64,000 nucleotides of DNA from CBDBGD01 sp965205235 (GTDB taxonomy: Bacteria > Chloroflexota > Dehalococcoidia > Lucifugimonadales > UBA1127), in the NCBI GenBank assembly GCA_965205235.1, contig CBDBGD010000005.1, positions 124,001-188,000 of the forward strand, given 5' to 3'. This document shows positions 45,065 through 53,757 of this stretch, one piece after another (positions within the stretch are counted from its first letter, which is position 1; each line of letters begins with the position of its first letter). The position numbers and the translations under genes were made by a program. The notes below the pieces were generated by a model. The model did no database searches, was not told the DNA's origin, and was given only the letters and a program-made list of their open reading frames with translations.

Positions 45065-45976
45065 GTGGCGGGCGCTCTGCAGGACAAGGTCGCCATCGTC
45101 ACGGGCGCGGGCCGGGGCATCGGCCGAGGCATCGCGCTGCTGTACGCGGCGGAGGGCGCCAAGGTGGTGGTGAACGACCCCGGCGTCAACGTCGACGGGA
45201 CGGGGTCGACCTCATCGCCTGCCGACGACGTGGTCGCAGAGATCCGCGAGGCCGGGGGCGACGCGGTCGCCAACTACGACAGCGTGGCGGAGTTCTCCGC
45301 TGGCGAGGCGCTGGTCCAGCAGGCGCTGGACAGCTACGGCCGGCTGGACATCGTGGTGACTTCCCACGGCATCCTGCGGGACCGCATGGTCTTCAACATG
45401 TCGGAGCAGGAGTGGGACGACGTTATCCGGGTCCACCTGAAGGGGACGTTCAACGTCGTCAAGCACGCGTGCATCCTGTTCCGTCAGCAGCGCTCCGGCC
45501 GGATCATCACGCTGACGTCGGAGTCGGGGCTCATCGGAAATGCGGGGCAGGCGAACTACGGTGCAGCCAAGTCCGGCATCGGCGGCTTCACGAAGGTTGT
45601 GGCCCGGGACATGGGGAAGTACGGCGTGACGTGCAACTCGATTGCGCCACGGGCCGCCACGCGCATGACGGCCACCGTGGTGCCCAAGGGCCGGCCGGGG
45701 GAGTTCGCCATTGCGGGCGCGACCGAAGGCGCAGACCCGATGGAGCCGGAGGACATCGCCCCGTTCGCCGCATACCTGGCGAGCGACTACGCGTCCGAGG
45801 TCAACGGCCAGATATTCCTGGTCTACGGCAACACCATCACGCTCATGTCGCAACCCCGCCTCGTCAACACGATCTTCAAGCCCGAGGGGTTCTGGTCGGT
45901 GGAGGAACTCCAGGCGCAGGAAACCCTGTCCGAGGGACTGGTCAATCCGGCCCCAGCCCAAGCGCCCTCAAGCTGA
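45065..45976 (+). CDS. Short-chain dehydrogenase 1, (R)-3-hydroxyacyl-type, altered NAG motif
   Basis: 303 residues from GTG 45065; GGAGG lies nine bases upstream. Rossmann start KVAIVTGAGRGIGRGIAL. The usual NNAG is replaced by TSHGI (~99-103). Catalytic Ser is in LTSESGLIGN and Tyr-Lys in GQANYGAAK (~160-168). The C-terminal ~50 residues go beyond the normal 250-residue SDR fold and resemble the tail of the next protein. It is closest in style to the dehydrogenase unit of multifunctional enzyme 2. The change of the structural Asn may alter activity. Confidence 0.85.
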   Translation: MAGALQDKVAIVTGAGRGIGRGIALLYAAEGAKVVVNDPGVNVDGTGSTSSPADDVVAEIREAGGDAVANYDSVAEFSAGEALVQQALDSYGRLDIVVTSHGILRDRMVFNMSEQEWDDVIRVHLKGTFNVVKHACILFRQQRSGRIITLTSESGLIGNAGQANYGAAKSGIGGFTKVVARDMGKYGVTCNSIAPRAATRMTATVVPKGRPGEFAIAGATEGADPMEPEDIAPFAAYLASDYASEVNGQIFLVYGNTITLMSQPRLVNTIFKPEGFWSVEELQAQETLSEGLVNPAPAQAPSS

Positions 45977-45997
45977 GGCCCGGAGCGAGGAGTCACG

Positions 45998-46939
45998 ATG
46001 TCTGCGAAGCTGCTTGAGGGGAAGGTCGCGATCGTCACCGGGTCCGGGCGCGGGATCGGGCGCGGCATCGCTCTGCTGATGGCGGAGCACGGTGCGAAGG
46101 TGGTGGCGAACGACCTGGGCGTGGCCGTCGACGGCTCTGCGCCCTCTCGCGGGCCGGCGGATGAGACGGTGGCGGCGATCCGGGAGGCCGGCGGCGAGGC
46201 GGTCGCCAGCTACGCCAGCGTGGCGACGATGGAAGAGGCGGAGAGCATCATCCAGACCGCCTTGGACAGCTACGGGAAGCTGGACATCCTGGTGAACCCG
46301 GCAGGCATCCTCCGAGACCGGATGGTCTTCAACATGACGGAAGAGGAGTGGGACCAGGTCATCCAAGTCCACCTGAAGGGACACTTCTGCCTAATCAAGC
46401 CGGTCAGCATCCTCTTCCGGCAGCAGCGCTCGGGGCGGATCATCACGTTCAGCTCGACGTCGGGGCTGTTCGGCAACTCGGGGCAGGCGAACTACGGGGC
46501 GGCCAAGGACGGCGTGGCAGGGCTGACCCGGGTGGTCGCCCGGGACCTGGGGCGCTACGGCGTGACGTGCAACTGCATCTCGCCGGGTGCGGAGACTCGC
46601 ATGACGGCGTCGGTGCCGGCGACGGCGCGTGAGGTGCGGGCCCAGCGTGGGATCGGAGGGCAAGCAGCCCCCGGTCCGCTGGAGCTGGAGCGGCCGCCGG
46701 AGGCCATTGCGCCCGTGGCGGTATGGCTCGCCTCCGACGGGGCTGCAGACATCAACGGGCAGATCTTCCACGTGAGCGGCGGCTCGGTGGGGGTGATGAA
46801 CCACCCGACGCCGGTGCGGACGCTGCAGAAGGCGTGGGGAACGCGCTGGACGGTGGAGGAGCTGGCGGCAGCGTTTCCAAGGACGCTGGGGATGGACCTG
46901 GCGAACCCGGCGCCGCCGGAGCAGGCTCCCGCCCGCTAG
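45998..46939 (+). CDS. Short-chain dehydrogenase 2, (R)-3-hydroxyacyl-type
   Basis: 313 residues. Same layout as the previous gene: KVAIVTGSGRGIGRGIALL, NPAGI (~98, NNAG variant), GILRDRMVFNMTEEEWDQVI, SSTSGLFGNSGQANYGAAKD, then ISPGAETRMTASV and a long tail. The shared blocks (GILRDRMVFNM, LFRQQRSGRIIT, GQANYGAAK) show a tandem duplication. Probably oxidises (R)-3-hydroxyacyl thioesters or related steroids and bile-acid-like substrates. It ends before a convergent GNAT gene with a 26-nt gap. Confidence 0.87.
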   Translation: MSAKLLEGKVAIVTGSGRGIGRGIALLMAEHGAKVVANDLGVAVDGSAPSRGPADETVAAIREAGGEAVASYASVATMEEAESIIQTALDSYGKLDILVNPAGILRDRMVFNMTEEEWDQVIQVHLKGHFCLIKPVSILFRQQRSGRIITFSSTSGLFGNSGQANYGAAKDGVAGLTRVVARDLGRYGVTCNCISPGAETRMTASVPATAREVRAQRGIGGQAAPGPLELERPPEAIAPVAVWLASDGAADINGQIFHVSGGSVGVMNHPTPVRTLQKAWGTRWTVEELAAAFPRTLGMDLANPAPPEQAPAR

Positions 46940-46965
46940 CGGAGCACTTCGTCCGCTCTTCTCGC

Positions 46966-47532
46966 CTATCCGTTTGGGACTTCTGCGGCCTTCGCGCGGG
47001 CGGCCAGCCGACGCTGCTCCTTGCCGACTTCCATGAAGATGAAGTCCTTGCCGCTTCTGCGCACCCGCCGCATCGGGACGAAGCCACACTTCGCAAAGGA
47101 CTTCTGGGCGCGGACATTCCAGTCGAGGGTGTGCAGGTAGACGCGGGTCATCTGCGTCGTGTCGAAGATGTAGTCGAGCAGGATCGTCACGGCGTCGGTG
47201 CCGTAGCCGCGTCCCCAGTAGTCGCGGTCGCCGATGAGGATCCCCAGCTCGGTGCGGCGGCCGACGTAGTCGACGTCGTAGTACATGCAGTTGCCGATCT
47301 GGATGCCCTCGATGGTCTCGATGGTAAGGCGGCGGGACCAGGGTGTGGGGAAGCGGAGCTCGTCTTCGTAGATGCGCAGGTAGTCGGCGTAGCTCATGCG
47401 AAGAGGAGAGGCCGCGTCGAGGCGCGCCAGCTCCGGGTCCGTGCGCCAGGCGTAATCCCGGGGAGCGTCAGAGAGGCGCTTCTCGCGGAGGTTGACCTTC
47501 TCGCCGCGGAGGAGGATCGGGGGCGCGGTCAC
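46966..47532 (-). CDS. GNAT-family acetyltransferase (RimJ/RimL-like)
   Basis: 188 residues from GTG 47532, overlapping the NUDIX stop (GTGA). GNAT fold with VNLREKRLSDAPRDYAWRTD at the start, then ELGILIGDRDYWGRGYGTDA, the acetyl-CoA loop (GRGYGT). VYLHTLDWNVRAQKSFAKCG follows as the C-terminal GNAT motif. Such proteins acetylate N-termini or small molecules; the acceptor is unknown. It shares a transcript with the NUDIX hydrolase. Confidence 0.87.
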   Translation of the reverse strand: MTAPPILLRGEKVNLREKRLSDAPRDYAWRTDPELARLDAASPLRMSYADYLRIYEDELRFPTPWSRRLTIETIEGIQIGNCMYYDVDYVGRRTELGILIGDRDYWGRGYGTDAVTILLDYIFDTTQMTRVYLHTLDWNVRAQKSFAKCGFVPMRRVRRSGKDFIFMEVGKEQRRLAARAKAAEVPNG

Positions 47533-47969
47533 GGCCCTATGACCTGGGCGAGAGCCTTCTCAGCGATGCGGACCTCGTTGCGGTAGGTGAGCAGGCGAAG
47601 GGCCTCCTCGCCCGGATGCCACTGGACGTCGTCGAACTCGGGGTCGTGGCAGGAGAGGGCGCCGCCGACGGGGCGCATGAGGTAGAAGTGGACGGTCTTC
47701 TTGCAGCGGACCATCTCCGGGGGGCGGACGAACCAGTAGGTGATGGAGCCAAGGGGAGCTTCCAACTCCACCTCGAGCCCGGTCTCCTCGGTAACTTCTC
47801 GCAGTGCGGCGTCCTCGAGGCTCTCTCCCGTGTTGGGGGTGCCCTTGGGGAGGTTCCAGGTGCGGGGCCCCCTGCGCTGTCCCAGCACCACCTCGATAAC
47901 GCCGTCACGCACGCGGTAGACGACGCCGCCTGCGGACACGGGGTATTCGACCGGAATGCGTTCGACCAT
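47529..47969 (-). CDS. NUDIX hydrolase
   Basis: 146 residues from ATG 47969 (GTG 47987 is an in-frame alternative without a ribosome site). NUDIX box: GTPNTGESLEDAALREVTEE followed by TGL; AGGVVYRVRDGVIEVVLGQR and RTWNLPKG lie before it. These enzymes cleave nucleoside diphosphates linked to another moiety; the general layout is like Ap4A/diadenosine-polyphosphate or MutT-type members. It is translationally coupled to the GNAT gene. Substrate is not determinable from the sequence. Confidence 0.88.
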   Translation of the reverse strand: MVERIPVEYPVSAGGVVYRVRDGVIEVVLGQRRGPRTWNLPKGTPNTGESLEDAALREVTEETGLEVELEAPLGSITYWFVRPPEMVRCKKTVHFYLMRPVGGALSCHDPEFDDVQWHPGEEALRLLTYRNEVRIAEKALAQVIGP

Positions 47970-48053
47970 AGCTCCCGAATAGGACACAGAAGGAGTGACT
48001 ACTAGAGATTCTAGGGAGAGGGGTCTGGCCCAGTCAAGGCGGCCCAGAAACGG

Positions 48054-48968
48054 CTACATGGAGAGAGGGTCTTCGTCGGCCTCCAGGGCTTCCAGGGCCC
48101 GAGTCGCGGCTTCCTTGACGGCGTCGTCGGGGGAGCGAAGGCAGGCGTCGAGCGCCTTCTTGGCGACGTTGCCGCCAATGGTGCCCAGGGCGTGGAGGGT
48201 GGAGAGGCGGACCTGGGGGTCCTCGTCCCGGTGGAGGAGCGGCAGGAGGTGTGGAACGGCCACCTCTTCGCCGATTCGGCCGCAGGCCGAGGCCGACTCG
48301 TAGCGAATGGCGGGATCGTGGCTGCGGGTCTCCTTGATGAGGGTGGGGAGCCATCGAGGGTTGGCGCTGATTCCCATGGCGTAGAGGGCGCTCTCGCGCA
48401 TCTTGGGTTCCTCGTGCCCGTAGGCGCTTTCGATGAGGCCTATGACGTCCTCGTCGTTCAGGGGACTGACGGCCTCAAGGGCACGCCGACGCAGCAGCAG
48501 CGACTCGTCGGGGTTGTGGATCACGGCCATGAGAGCCTTGCGGATGCGCTGCCGGTCGTGGGGGAGGAGCTTGCCGTCCTCGGCCAGGGCGGCGAAGTGG
48601 CCCAGGGCTTGGGCCGTCGCCGCTCGAACCTGCTCCACGGGGTCGCACTGCAAGAGCTTGAGGAGCGTGGAGAGAAGAGACCGCTCCTCACACTCCCAGA
48701 GGGCCCCTATGGCCTGCTCGCGCACCTGGGGGTCCTGATCTCGGAGTGCGAGTTTGAAGATCGCGGTGAAGTCGAGATCCACGTTGTCGTCGGCGAGGGC
48801 GGCCATGACGGAGAGCAACTGGTGGCGACGTTCCTGGGGAATCCTGGGCCAGATGTCCTGGATAATGTGCAGCTCTTCTGCGGTGAGGGACGACAGCTGG
48901 ATGAGCCCAGAGTGCTTCAACGGCTGAGCACAATCGGAAAGCTCTACGAGGTAGTGTTTCAGCGCCAT
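48054..48968 (-). CDS. HEAT-repeat protein
   Basis: 304 residues from ATG 48968 with GGGGG upstream. From ~75 onwards it consists of about seven helical pairs of HEAT/PBS-lyase type, e.g. LRDQDPQVREQAIGALWECE, CDPVEQVRAATAQALGHFAA, HEEPKMRESALYAMGISANP, DPAIRYESASACGRIGEE and DEDPQVRLSTLHALGTIGGN. Such scaffolds bind other proteins. It follows pmbA by 8 nt, so it may act with TldD/PmbA, but no such partnership is established. Confidence 0.87.
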   Translation of the reverse strand: MALKHYLVELSDCAQPLKHSGLIQLSSLTAEELHIIQDIWPRIPQERRHQLLSVMAALADDNVDLDFTAIFKLALRDQDPQVREQAIGALWECEERSLLSTLLKLLQCDPVEQVRAATAQALGHFAALAEDGKLLPHDRQRIRKALMAVIHNPDESLLLRRRALEAVSPLNDEDVIGLIESAYGHEEPKMRESALYAMGISANPRWLPTLIKETRSHDPAIRYESASACGRIGEEVAVPHLLPLLHRDEDPQVRLSTLHALGTIGGNVAKKALDACLRSPDDAVKEAATRALEALEADEDPLSM

Positions 48969-48976
48969 GCAGCCCC

Positions 48977-50281
48977 CTAGTTGGACGAGACAGAGACTCC
49001 ACCGCTGCATATGGCTGGAGTCTGCAGCGATCCCCCCACCCAGTGGGACGTAGACTCCAGCGCCAGGACGTTCTTCAGGGCCCGGTAGGCGTTTCCAGTA
49101 ATCACGGTGTTCTTTACCCTGCCTACGACCCTCCCCTTGACTACACGATACCCCAAGAGGACATTGGCGGAAAAGTCCCCGCCAAGCACATTTCCCTGGC
49201 CTGCGCCAAGCAGAGACTCAACGATGAGAGCGTCGTCCTGGGAGGCCAGCATCTCCTCGAAGGAGGTGCTGCCGGGGTCGACGACTATGACGCTGGGAGC
49301 GGGAACGGGGAGGCTCCCCGGCGGTCGGGAGGCGCTGCCGGTGCTCTGGGCGCCGGCCTGGCCCGCGGTCTGCAGGTCGTAGAGGAAGTTGCGGACCACG
49401 CCGCGCTCGATGAGGGGAAGGCGCCGAGTGGCCACGCCCTCGTCGTCGCACATGCGGCTGCCGGGGACGTTGGGCAGGGTGGGGTCGTCCCAGATGGTGA
49501 CGCAGGGGTCGACCATCTCCTCACCCAGCCTCCCGACGAGGGGCGATGCGCCCTGGAGGATGGCGCGGCCACTGAAACCCGCCAGCAGCGGGCCGAGCAG
49601 GACGCCCGCAACGCCCTGGGGCGTGAAGATGACCGGCACGTCTCCGGTGGGGGCCGGGACGATCTCCTGGGCCCACTCCAGCCGCTGGTCGAGGGTCCGG
49701 GCCAGGGAGGAGGTGTCGGTGAAGGGGCTGCACCGCCTCTGGGCGTCGTGGACGAAGAGCATGTCCGTGTCCTGGACCAGGGTGCCCTCGATGCTGACGG
49801 AGAAGGAGGAGGAGTCGTATTCGGCAGAGCAGCCCCGGCTGTTGATGATGCGGTGGGTGGCGACCATTCGGGAGACGCGGCAGTCCCACTGGACGTCCGT
49901 CCACTTCTGCTGCATCCGGTCGACGAGCTCCCGGCCCAGCTCGACCATGGCTTCGACGGGCAGAGCAGCGGTGGCCTCGTCGTAGACGGGCACGTGGGCG
50001 TACTGCTGGGCTCCCGGAAGGTCCATGGCGGCCATGGGGCCGTACGGAAGGGTCTCCAAGGCCCGGGTGAGCAGCCCCTCGGCGGAGGGGGCGCCGGTTT
50101 CGGCGGAGATACCCACACGGCCGTTCTTGAGGATGCGTATGCCCACGGCGGAGGAGTCGCGGGTGTCGATGCTCTTGAGACGGTTGGCCTCGAAGGAGAC
50201 GGGGGTGGACCGGCTGGAGACGCGGAAGACCTCCGCTTGGTCAGCCTGGCGTGCGGCTCGTGCGAGGAGCTCTTCTTCCAT
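48977..50281 (-). CDS. pmbA: TldE/PmbA subunit of the TldD/TldE metalloprotease
   Basis: 434 residues. PmbA/TldE proteins pair with TldD but have no metal-binding HExxxH; this sequence has none. Family regions: FEANRLKSIDTRDSSAVGIR, SAEYDSSSFSVSIEGTLVQD, GRAILQGASPLVGRLGEEMV, RMCDDEGVATRRLPLIERG and VLGGDFSANVLLGYRVVKG. The complex degrades or processes small peptides (microcin B17, CcdA) inside the cell. It starts 1 nt after the tldD stop (TAG-C-ATG). Confidence 0.9.
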   Translation of the reverse strand: MEEELLARAARQADQAEVFRVSSRSTPVSFEANRLKSIDTRDSSAVGIRILKNGRVGISAETGAPSAEGLLTRALETLPYGPMAAMDLPGAQQYAHVPVYDEATAALPVEAMVELGRELVDRMQQKWTDVQWDCRVSRMVATHRIINSRGCSAEYDSSSFSVSIEGTLVQDTDMLFVHDAQRRCSPFTDTSSLARTLDQRLEWAQEIVPAPTGDVPVIFTPQGVAGVLLGPLLAGFSGRAILQGASPLVGRLGEEMVDPCVTIWDDPTLPNVPGSRMCDDEGVATRRLPLIERGVVRNFLYDLQTAGQAGAQSTGSASRPPGSLPVPAPSVIVVDPGSTSFEEMLASQDDALIVESLLGAGQGNVLGGDFSANVLLGYRVVKGRVVGRVKNTVITGNAYRALKNVLALESTSHWVGGSLQTPAICSGGVSVSSN

Positions 50282-50282
50282 G

Positions 50283-51641
50283 CTAGCTCCCTCCCACGAG
50301 GCATCGTCGCAGGCGGATGTGAGGGCTGCCGTTGCTCACAGGAAGAGGCGACTGGCCGCCCTTGCCGCAGCCGCCGCCTTGGTTGATGTCCAGGTCATCG
50401 CCCACGGCGTCCAGGTTCTCGAGGGTGACGAAGACGTTGCCGGAGAGGAGGACGGGGCGCAGGGTCTCTTCCAGGCGGCCGTTGCGGATCATGCGTGCCT
50501 CGCCGGCGGAGAAGGTGAACTGCTCCATGCTGGTCATGCCGCCGTACCAGTTGCCGCAGTACACGCCCTCCTTGATCTCCGAGACCATCTCCTCGAAGGT
50601 GGACTCGCCGGGCTCGATGATGGTGTTGGTCATGCGGACGATGGGCGGGAAGCGGGAGCTGATGGCGCGGGCGTTGCCGGTGGGGGCCTCACCCATCTTG
50701 GCTGCGGTCTCGCGGGAGTGGAGGCGGCCGACGAGCACTCCCTCGCGGATGAGGTCCGTTCGAGTGGCGGGGACGCCCTCGTCGTCGTAGGCGTAGCTGC
50801 CGCGGAGGCCGGGAATGGCTGCGCCGTCGACGACGTTGAGGTGGGGGCCCCCGAAACGCCGGCCGAGGGTCATCACCTCACGGAGTTTCGGGTTCTCGTA
50901 GACGTGGTCGGCTTCGGACAGGTGACCGAAGGCCTCATGGATGAATACGCCGGCGAGAATGGGGTCGAGGATGACAGGGTACTCGCCGCCCTTCACCTGG
51001 GGGGCTTTCAGGAAAGCGATAGCCTTCCCAGGAAGCTCAGCAACCGCATCGTGCATGCGACCCAGGAGTCCGAAGTCGCCCAGGCTGCCCATGCTGATAC
51101 CCGCCTGCTGGACGTCCCCACCGTCACGGGCCACCGCGACGGCACGGAAGTTGACGTCGGAGCGAGTACGCTCCGTGTACGTGCCGAGGCTGTTGCCGTA
51201 GTAGACTCGCCGGTAGCCGTCGGCGTAGCCGAGACTCGAAGTCTGGATGGCGGGTCCGCCCCAGAGCAGCTCCACGTACTCGTCGAGGACGCGCTTCTTC
51301 TCGGCGAGGGGGACGAGGCGGGGGTCGGCGGGGAAGTCGGGCGCTACGACGTCGACGACGGGCTCCACGTCGGCCAGCTGGGTCTCGCCGGAGCCGACGA
51401 GCCGGGCCTGCCGGACCGCCTGGTCGACCTTCTCCCGGAGGTCCGAGATGTCGTTGAAGGAGACGAACCCCCAACCGCCTCGCACGGCGGCGCGCACGCA
51501 GCCGCCCATGCCGGCGCTGCGGCCGACCTCCTCCAAGTCTCGGCCGCGGTAGCGGAGCATGGTGGTTTCCGCCTCTTCCAGGCGGACCTCCAGGTAGTCG
51601 GCATTGTGGGACTTCAGAGCGCTCTCGATAAGTTCACGCAT
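50283..51641 (-). CDS. tldD: TldD subunit of the TldD/TldE metalloprotease
   Basis: 452 residues from ATG 51641 (TTG 51647 is in frame). The zinc motif GVFIHEAFGHLSEAD (HExxxH) is intact, with PVILDPILAGV before it and GAAIPGLRGSYAYDDEGVPA after. The tail has GEARMIRNGRLEETLRPVLL. TldD is the catalytic half of the heterodimer and cleaves unfolded peptides. No precursor peptide of a microcin or RiPP type was found in the window. It is divergent from nth. Confidence 0.92.
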   Translation of the reverse strand: MRELIESALKSHNADYLEVRLEEAETTMLRYRGRDLEEVGRSAGMGGCVRAAVRGGWGFVSFNDISDLREKVDQAVRQARLVGSGETQLADVEPVVDVVAPDFPADPRLVPLAEKKRVLDEYVELLWGGPAIQTSSLGYADGYRRVYYGNSLGTYTERTRSDVNFRAVAVARDGGDVQQAGISMGSLGDFGLLGRMHDAVAELPGKAIAFLKAPQVKGGEYPVILDPILAGVFIHEAFGHLSEADHVYENPKLREVMTLGRRFGGPHLNVVDGAAIPGLRGSYAYDDEGVPATRTDLIREGVLVGRLHSRETAAKMGEAPTGNARAISSRFPPIVRMTNTIIEPGESTFEEMVSEIKEGVYCGNWYGGMTSMEQFTFSAGEARMIRNGRLEETLRPVLLSGNVFVTLENLDAVGDDLDINQGGGCGKGGQSPLPVSNGSPHIRLRRCLVGGS

Positions 51642-51726
51642 GGTCAAACGCTCGGGGGTGCTGGATTGGCGCCCACTATATAGCAGCGAGAGTCGTCGCG
51701 TCTACCGGACTTTGGCAGGCAACGCC

Positions 51727-51732
51727 TATAAT
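51727..51732 (+). promoter_or_regulatory. -10 element of nth, leaderless start
   Basis: TATAAT at 51727-51732 lies six bases before ATG 51739, so the transcript would begin at or next to the start codon. No Shine-Dalgarno is present. No strong -35 was found. Confidence 0.5.
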
Positions 51733-51738
51733 TGGCGC

Positions 51739-52446
51739 ATGGCCAAAACGACAAGCAAGACCGTCAAGAGCAGCGCCCGGCCCCGGCGGCGCGGCAAGGG
51801 TTGGAAGGCCGGGGAGGTGCTGGCGCTGCTGGAGCCCGAGTACGGCCCGTTTGTATGGCGCCGGCGCTGGGACCCCGTGACGGAGCTGATGTTCACCATC
51901 CTCTCGCAGCACACGTCCGACATCAATGCGGAGCGGGCGGAGCGCATGCTGGAGGAGCGGTTCGAGTCGTGGGAGGTGGCGGCGGAGGCGGACGTGCGGG
52001 AGATAGAGGCGGCGATCCAGGTGTCAGGGTTGGCGCGGCAGAAGGCCCCTCGCATCCAGGGGACGCTGCGGCGCATCCTGGAGCTTCGGGGGGAGCTGAG
52101 CCTGGACTTCCTGCGGGAGCTTCCCCTGGACGAGGCGAAGGCCTGGATGCAGGCGCTGCCGGGGGTGGGGCCCAAGACTGCGGCGGTGGTGCTGTGCTTC
52201 TCGCTGGGGATGCCGGCGATGGCCGTGGACACCCACGTGCATCGAGTGTCGCGGCGTCTGGGGCTCATCGGGCCGAAGGTGACGGCGGAGCGGGCCCACG
52301 ATCTGCTGGAGGGACAGGTGGCCCCCGAGGAGGTCTTCGCGTTCCACGTGGCGCTCATCACCCACGGGCGGCGGGTGTGCAAGGCGCTGCGGCCGCGGTG
52401 CGGGGAGTGCGTGCTGAGCGAGCGGTGTCCGTCTCGGCAGGGGTAG
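51739..52446 (+). CDS. nth: Endonuclease III (DNA glycosylase/AP lyase) family
   Basis: 235 residues from ATG 51739 (upstream codons in frame belong to the tldD antisense). WDPVTELMFTILSQHTSDIN, the helix-hairpin-helix LPGVGPKTAAVVLCF with the catalytic Lys, and AVDTHVHRVSRRLGL with the catalytic Asp are intact. The C-terminal [4Fe-4S] site is C-x6-C-x2-C-x5-C (CKALRPRCGECVLSERC). Repairs oxidised pyrimidines. N-terminal basic extension (~20 residues, TSKTVKSSARPRRRGKG). Likely monocistronic. Confidence 0.92.
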   Translation: MAKTTSKTVKSSARPRRRGKGWKAGEVLALLEPEYGPFVWRRRWDPVTELMFTILSQHTSDINAERAERMLEERFESWEVAAEADVREIEAAIQVSGLARQKAPRIQGTLRRILELRGELSLDFLRELPLDEAKAWMQALPGVGPKTAAVVLCFSLGMPAMAVDTHVHRVSRRLGLIGPKVTAERAHDLLEGQVAPEEVFAFHVALITHGRRVCKALRPRCGECVLSERCPSRQG

Positions 52447-52490
52447 AAGTAGACATAACACGAGTGGGCTGTCGAGAAAGTGCAGGCCAT

Positions 52491-52520
52491 TTGACGGGCT
52501 GTAAGGGCGGTGGGTACCAT
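52491..52520 (+). promoter_or_regulatory. Promoter of the YedY-like molybdoprotein gene
   Basis: TTGACG (52491-52496), 18-bp spacer, TACCAT (52515-52520), 31 nt upstream of ATG 52551; same hexamers and spacing as the 5S promoter at 60323-60352. Confidence 0.6.
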
Positions 52521-52550
52521 TTCCATAGGACCTGAACAGGAGCAACGCCG

Positions 52551-53174
52551 ATGATCCTACCCCGCATGCCCCGGGCGCCCAAGGTCATACGCCAGACGCT
52601 GCCGGGCGATATCCAGGAACGGACGCCGCCCGGACAGTTCGTCACGGAGAAGTTTCCCGTGCTCACCGTCGGGGCCACGCCTCGGATCGACCTGCAGGCG
52701 TGGCGCTTCCAGGTGTTCGGCCTGGTGGAGCGGGAGTTCGAGCTGACGTGGGACCAGTTCGTGGCGCTGCCGGAGACGACGGTGACGGCCGACTTCCACT
52801 GCGTCACGCAGTGGAGCAGGCTGGACAACACGTGGCAGGGGGTGGCCTTCGAAGAGGTGATGAAGCTGGTCAGGCCCCTGGCCAATGCCCGCTACGTGAT
52901 GGCGCACTGCTACGGCGGCTACACGGCGAACCTGCCGCTTTCGACGCTGATGGACTCGGACGTGCTGTTTGCCTACGGGCACGACGGCGAGCCGCTGCAC
53001 CCGGACCACGGAGGCCCGCTGCGGCTGGTGGTGCCGAAGCGCTACGGATGGAAGAGCGCGAAGTGGGTGCGAGGCTTGGAGTTCCTGGAGCACGACCAGC
53101 CGGGGTTCTGGGAGGTCCGCGGCTATCACATGCGCGGGGACCCCTGGACGGAAGAGCGCTTCACCCTGGGCTAG
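52551..53174 (+). CDS. Oxidoreductase, molybdopterin-binding (YedY/YuiH-like, sulfite-oxidase fold)
   Basis: 207 residues. The molybdopterin-binding fold of the sulfite oxidase family: IDLQAWRFQVFGLVEREFEL, TADFHCVTQWSRLDNTW with the Mo-ligand Cys and cofactor-contact Arg, AHCYGGYTANLPLSTLMD, and HGGPLRLVVPKRYGWKSAKW. No Tat signal is visible, so it appears cytoplasmic, as for the small YuiH group. The electron partner and substrate are unknown. Its own promoter lies upstream. Confidence 0.87.
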   Translation: MILPRMPRAPKVIRQTLPGDIQERTPPGQFVTEKFPVLTVGATPRIDLQAWRFQVFGLVEREFELTWDQFVALPETTVTADFHCVTQWSRLDNTWQGVAFEEVMKLVRPLANARYVMAHCYGGYTANLPLSTLMDSDVLFAYGHDGEPLHPDHGGPLRLVVPKRYGWKSAKWVRGLEFLEHDQPGFWEVRGYHMRGDPWTEERFTLG

Positions 53175-53228
53175 ACGTCGCAGCGAGAACCGCGCCCCCA
53201 AGTCGAATGCGAGGAGACACCTCTTTCC

Positions 53229-53675
53229 GTGGTGAAATCGCGCCTGCAAGTCGATGCGGAGTGGCTGGAGAGGCTGCGTCGAGAGGGACTGGCAGCCCAC
53301 TTGCCAGCACGTCCGGAGCCGCCCGCCGGTCTTGTTGCGGCGGTGCAGCAGATCAACGAGGGGCGCTACTGGGAGGCCCACGAGACGCTGGAGGCAGTGT
53401 GGCTGCCGGCGCCGTATCCCGTTCGGCTGTTCTACTATGCACTGATCAAGCTGGCCGTGGGGCTATTCCACATCGAGAGGGGGAACACTGTAGGGGCACG
53501 GCAGCAGATGCAGGCGGCGGTGGAGTTCCTGGAGCCGTTCTCGCCGCGATTCCATGGGCTTCGTACAGACCTGCTCGTCGGAGACGCGCGGGTGCGTCTG
53601 GAGGCCGTGACTGCAGAAGGGGAAGCCCCGAGTGGCCGCCTCCGGGTGCGTTGGAACGAGCATGCGTCCACGTAA
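53229..53675 (+). CDS. DUF309 protein
   Basis: 148 residues from GTG 53229. The DUF309 core is EGRYWEAHETLEAVWLPAPY, followed by FYYALIKLAVGLFHIERGN and GARQQMQAAVEFLEPFSPRF. Its conserved Glu/His residues in EAHETLE suggest a helical bundle that could bind metal; biochemical function is unknown. It may share a transcript with the molybdoprotein 54 nt upstream. It faces the zinc-ribbon gene. Confidence 0.8.
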   Translation: MVKSRLQVDAEWLERLRREGLAAHLPARPEPPAGLVAAVQQINEGRYWEAHETLEAVWLPAPYPVRLFYYALIKLAVGLFHIERGNTVGARQQMQAAVEFLEPFSPRFHGLRTDLLVGDARVRLEAVTAEGEAPSGRLRVRWNEHAST

Positions 53676-53704
53676 GGCCTGTCTGCCGACAAGGGCGAGG
53701 AAAT

Positions 53705-53736
53705 GAGAAGGGCCCGCCGTCCGGCGAGCCCTTCTC
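53705..53736 (-). terminator. Strong hairpin between DUF309 and the zinc-ribbon gene
   Basis: GAGAAGGGC (53705-53713) pairs with GCCCTTCTC (53728-53736); inside, CGCCG pairs with CGGCG around a TC loop, giving 14 pairs with one mismatch. Positioned to terminate both converging genes, but T runs are short on either side. Confidence 0.6.
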
Positions 53737-53757
53737 CGCGGACGTTGGTTCGTGGGG

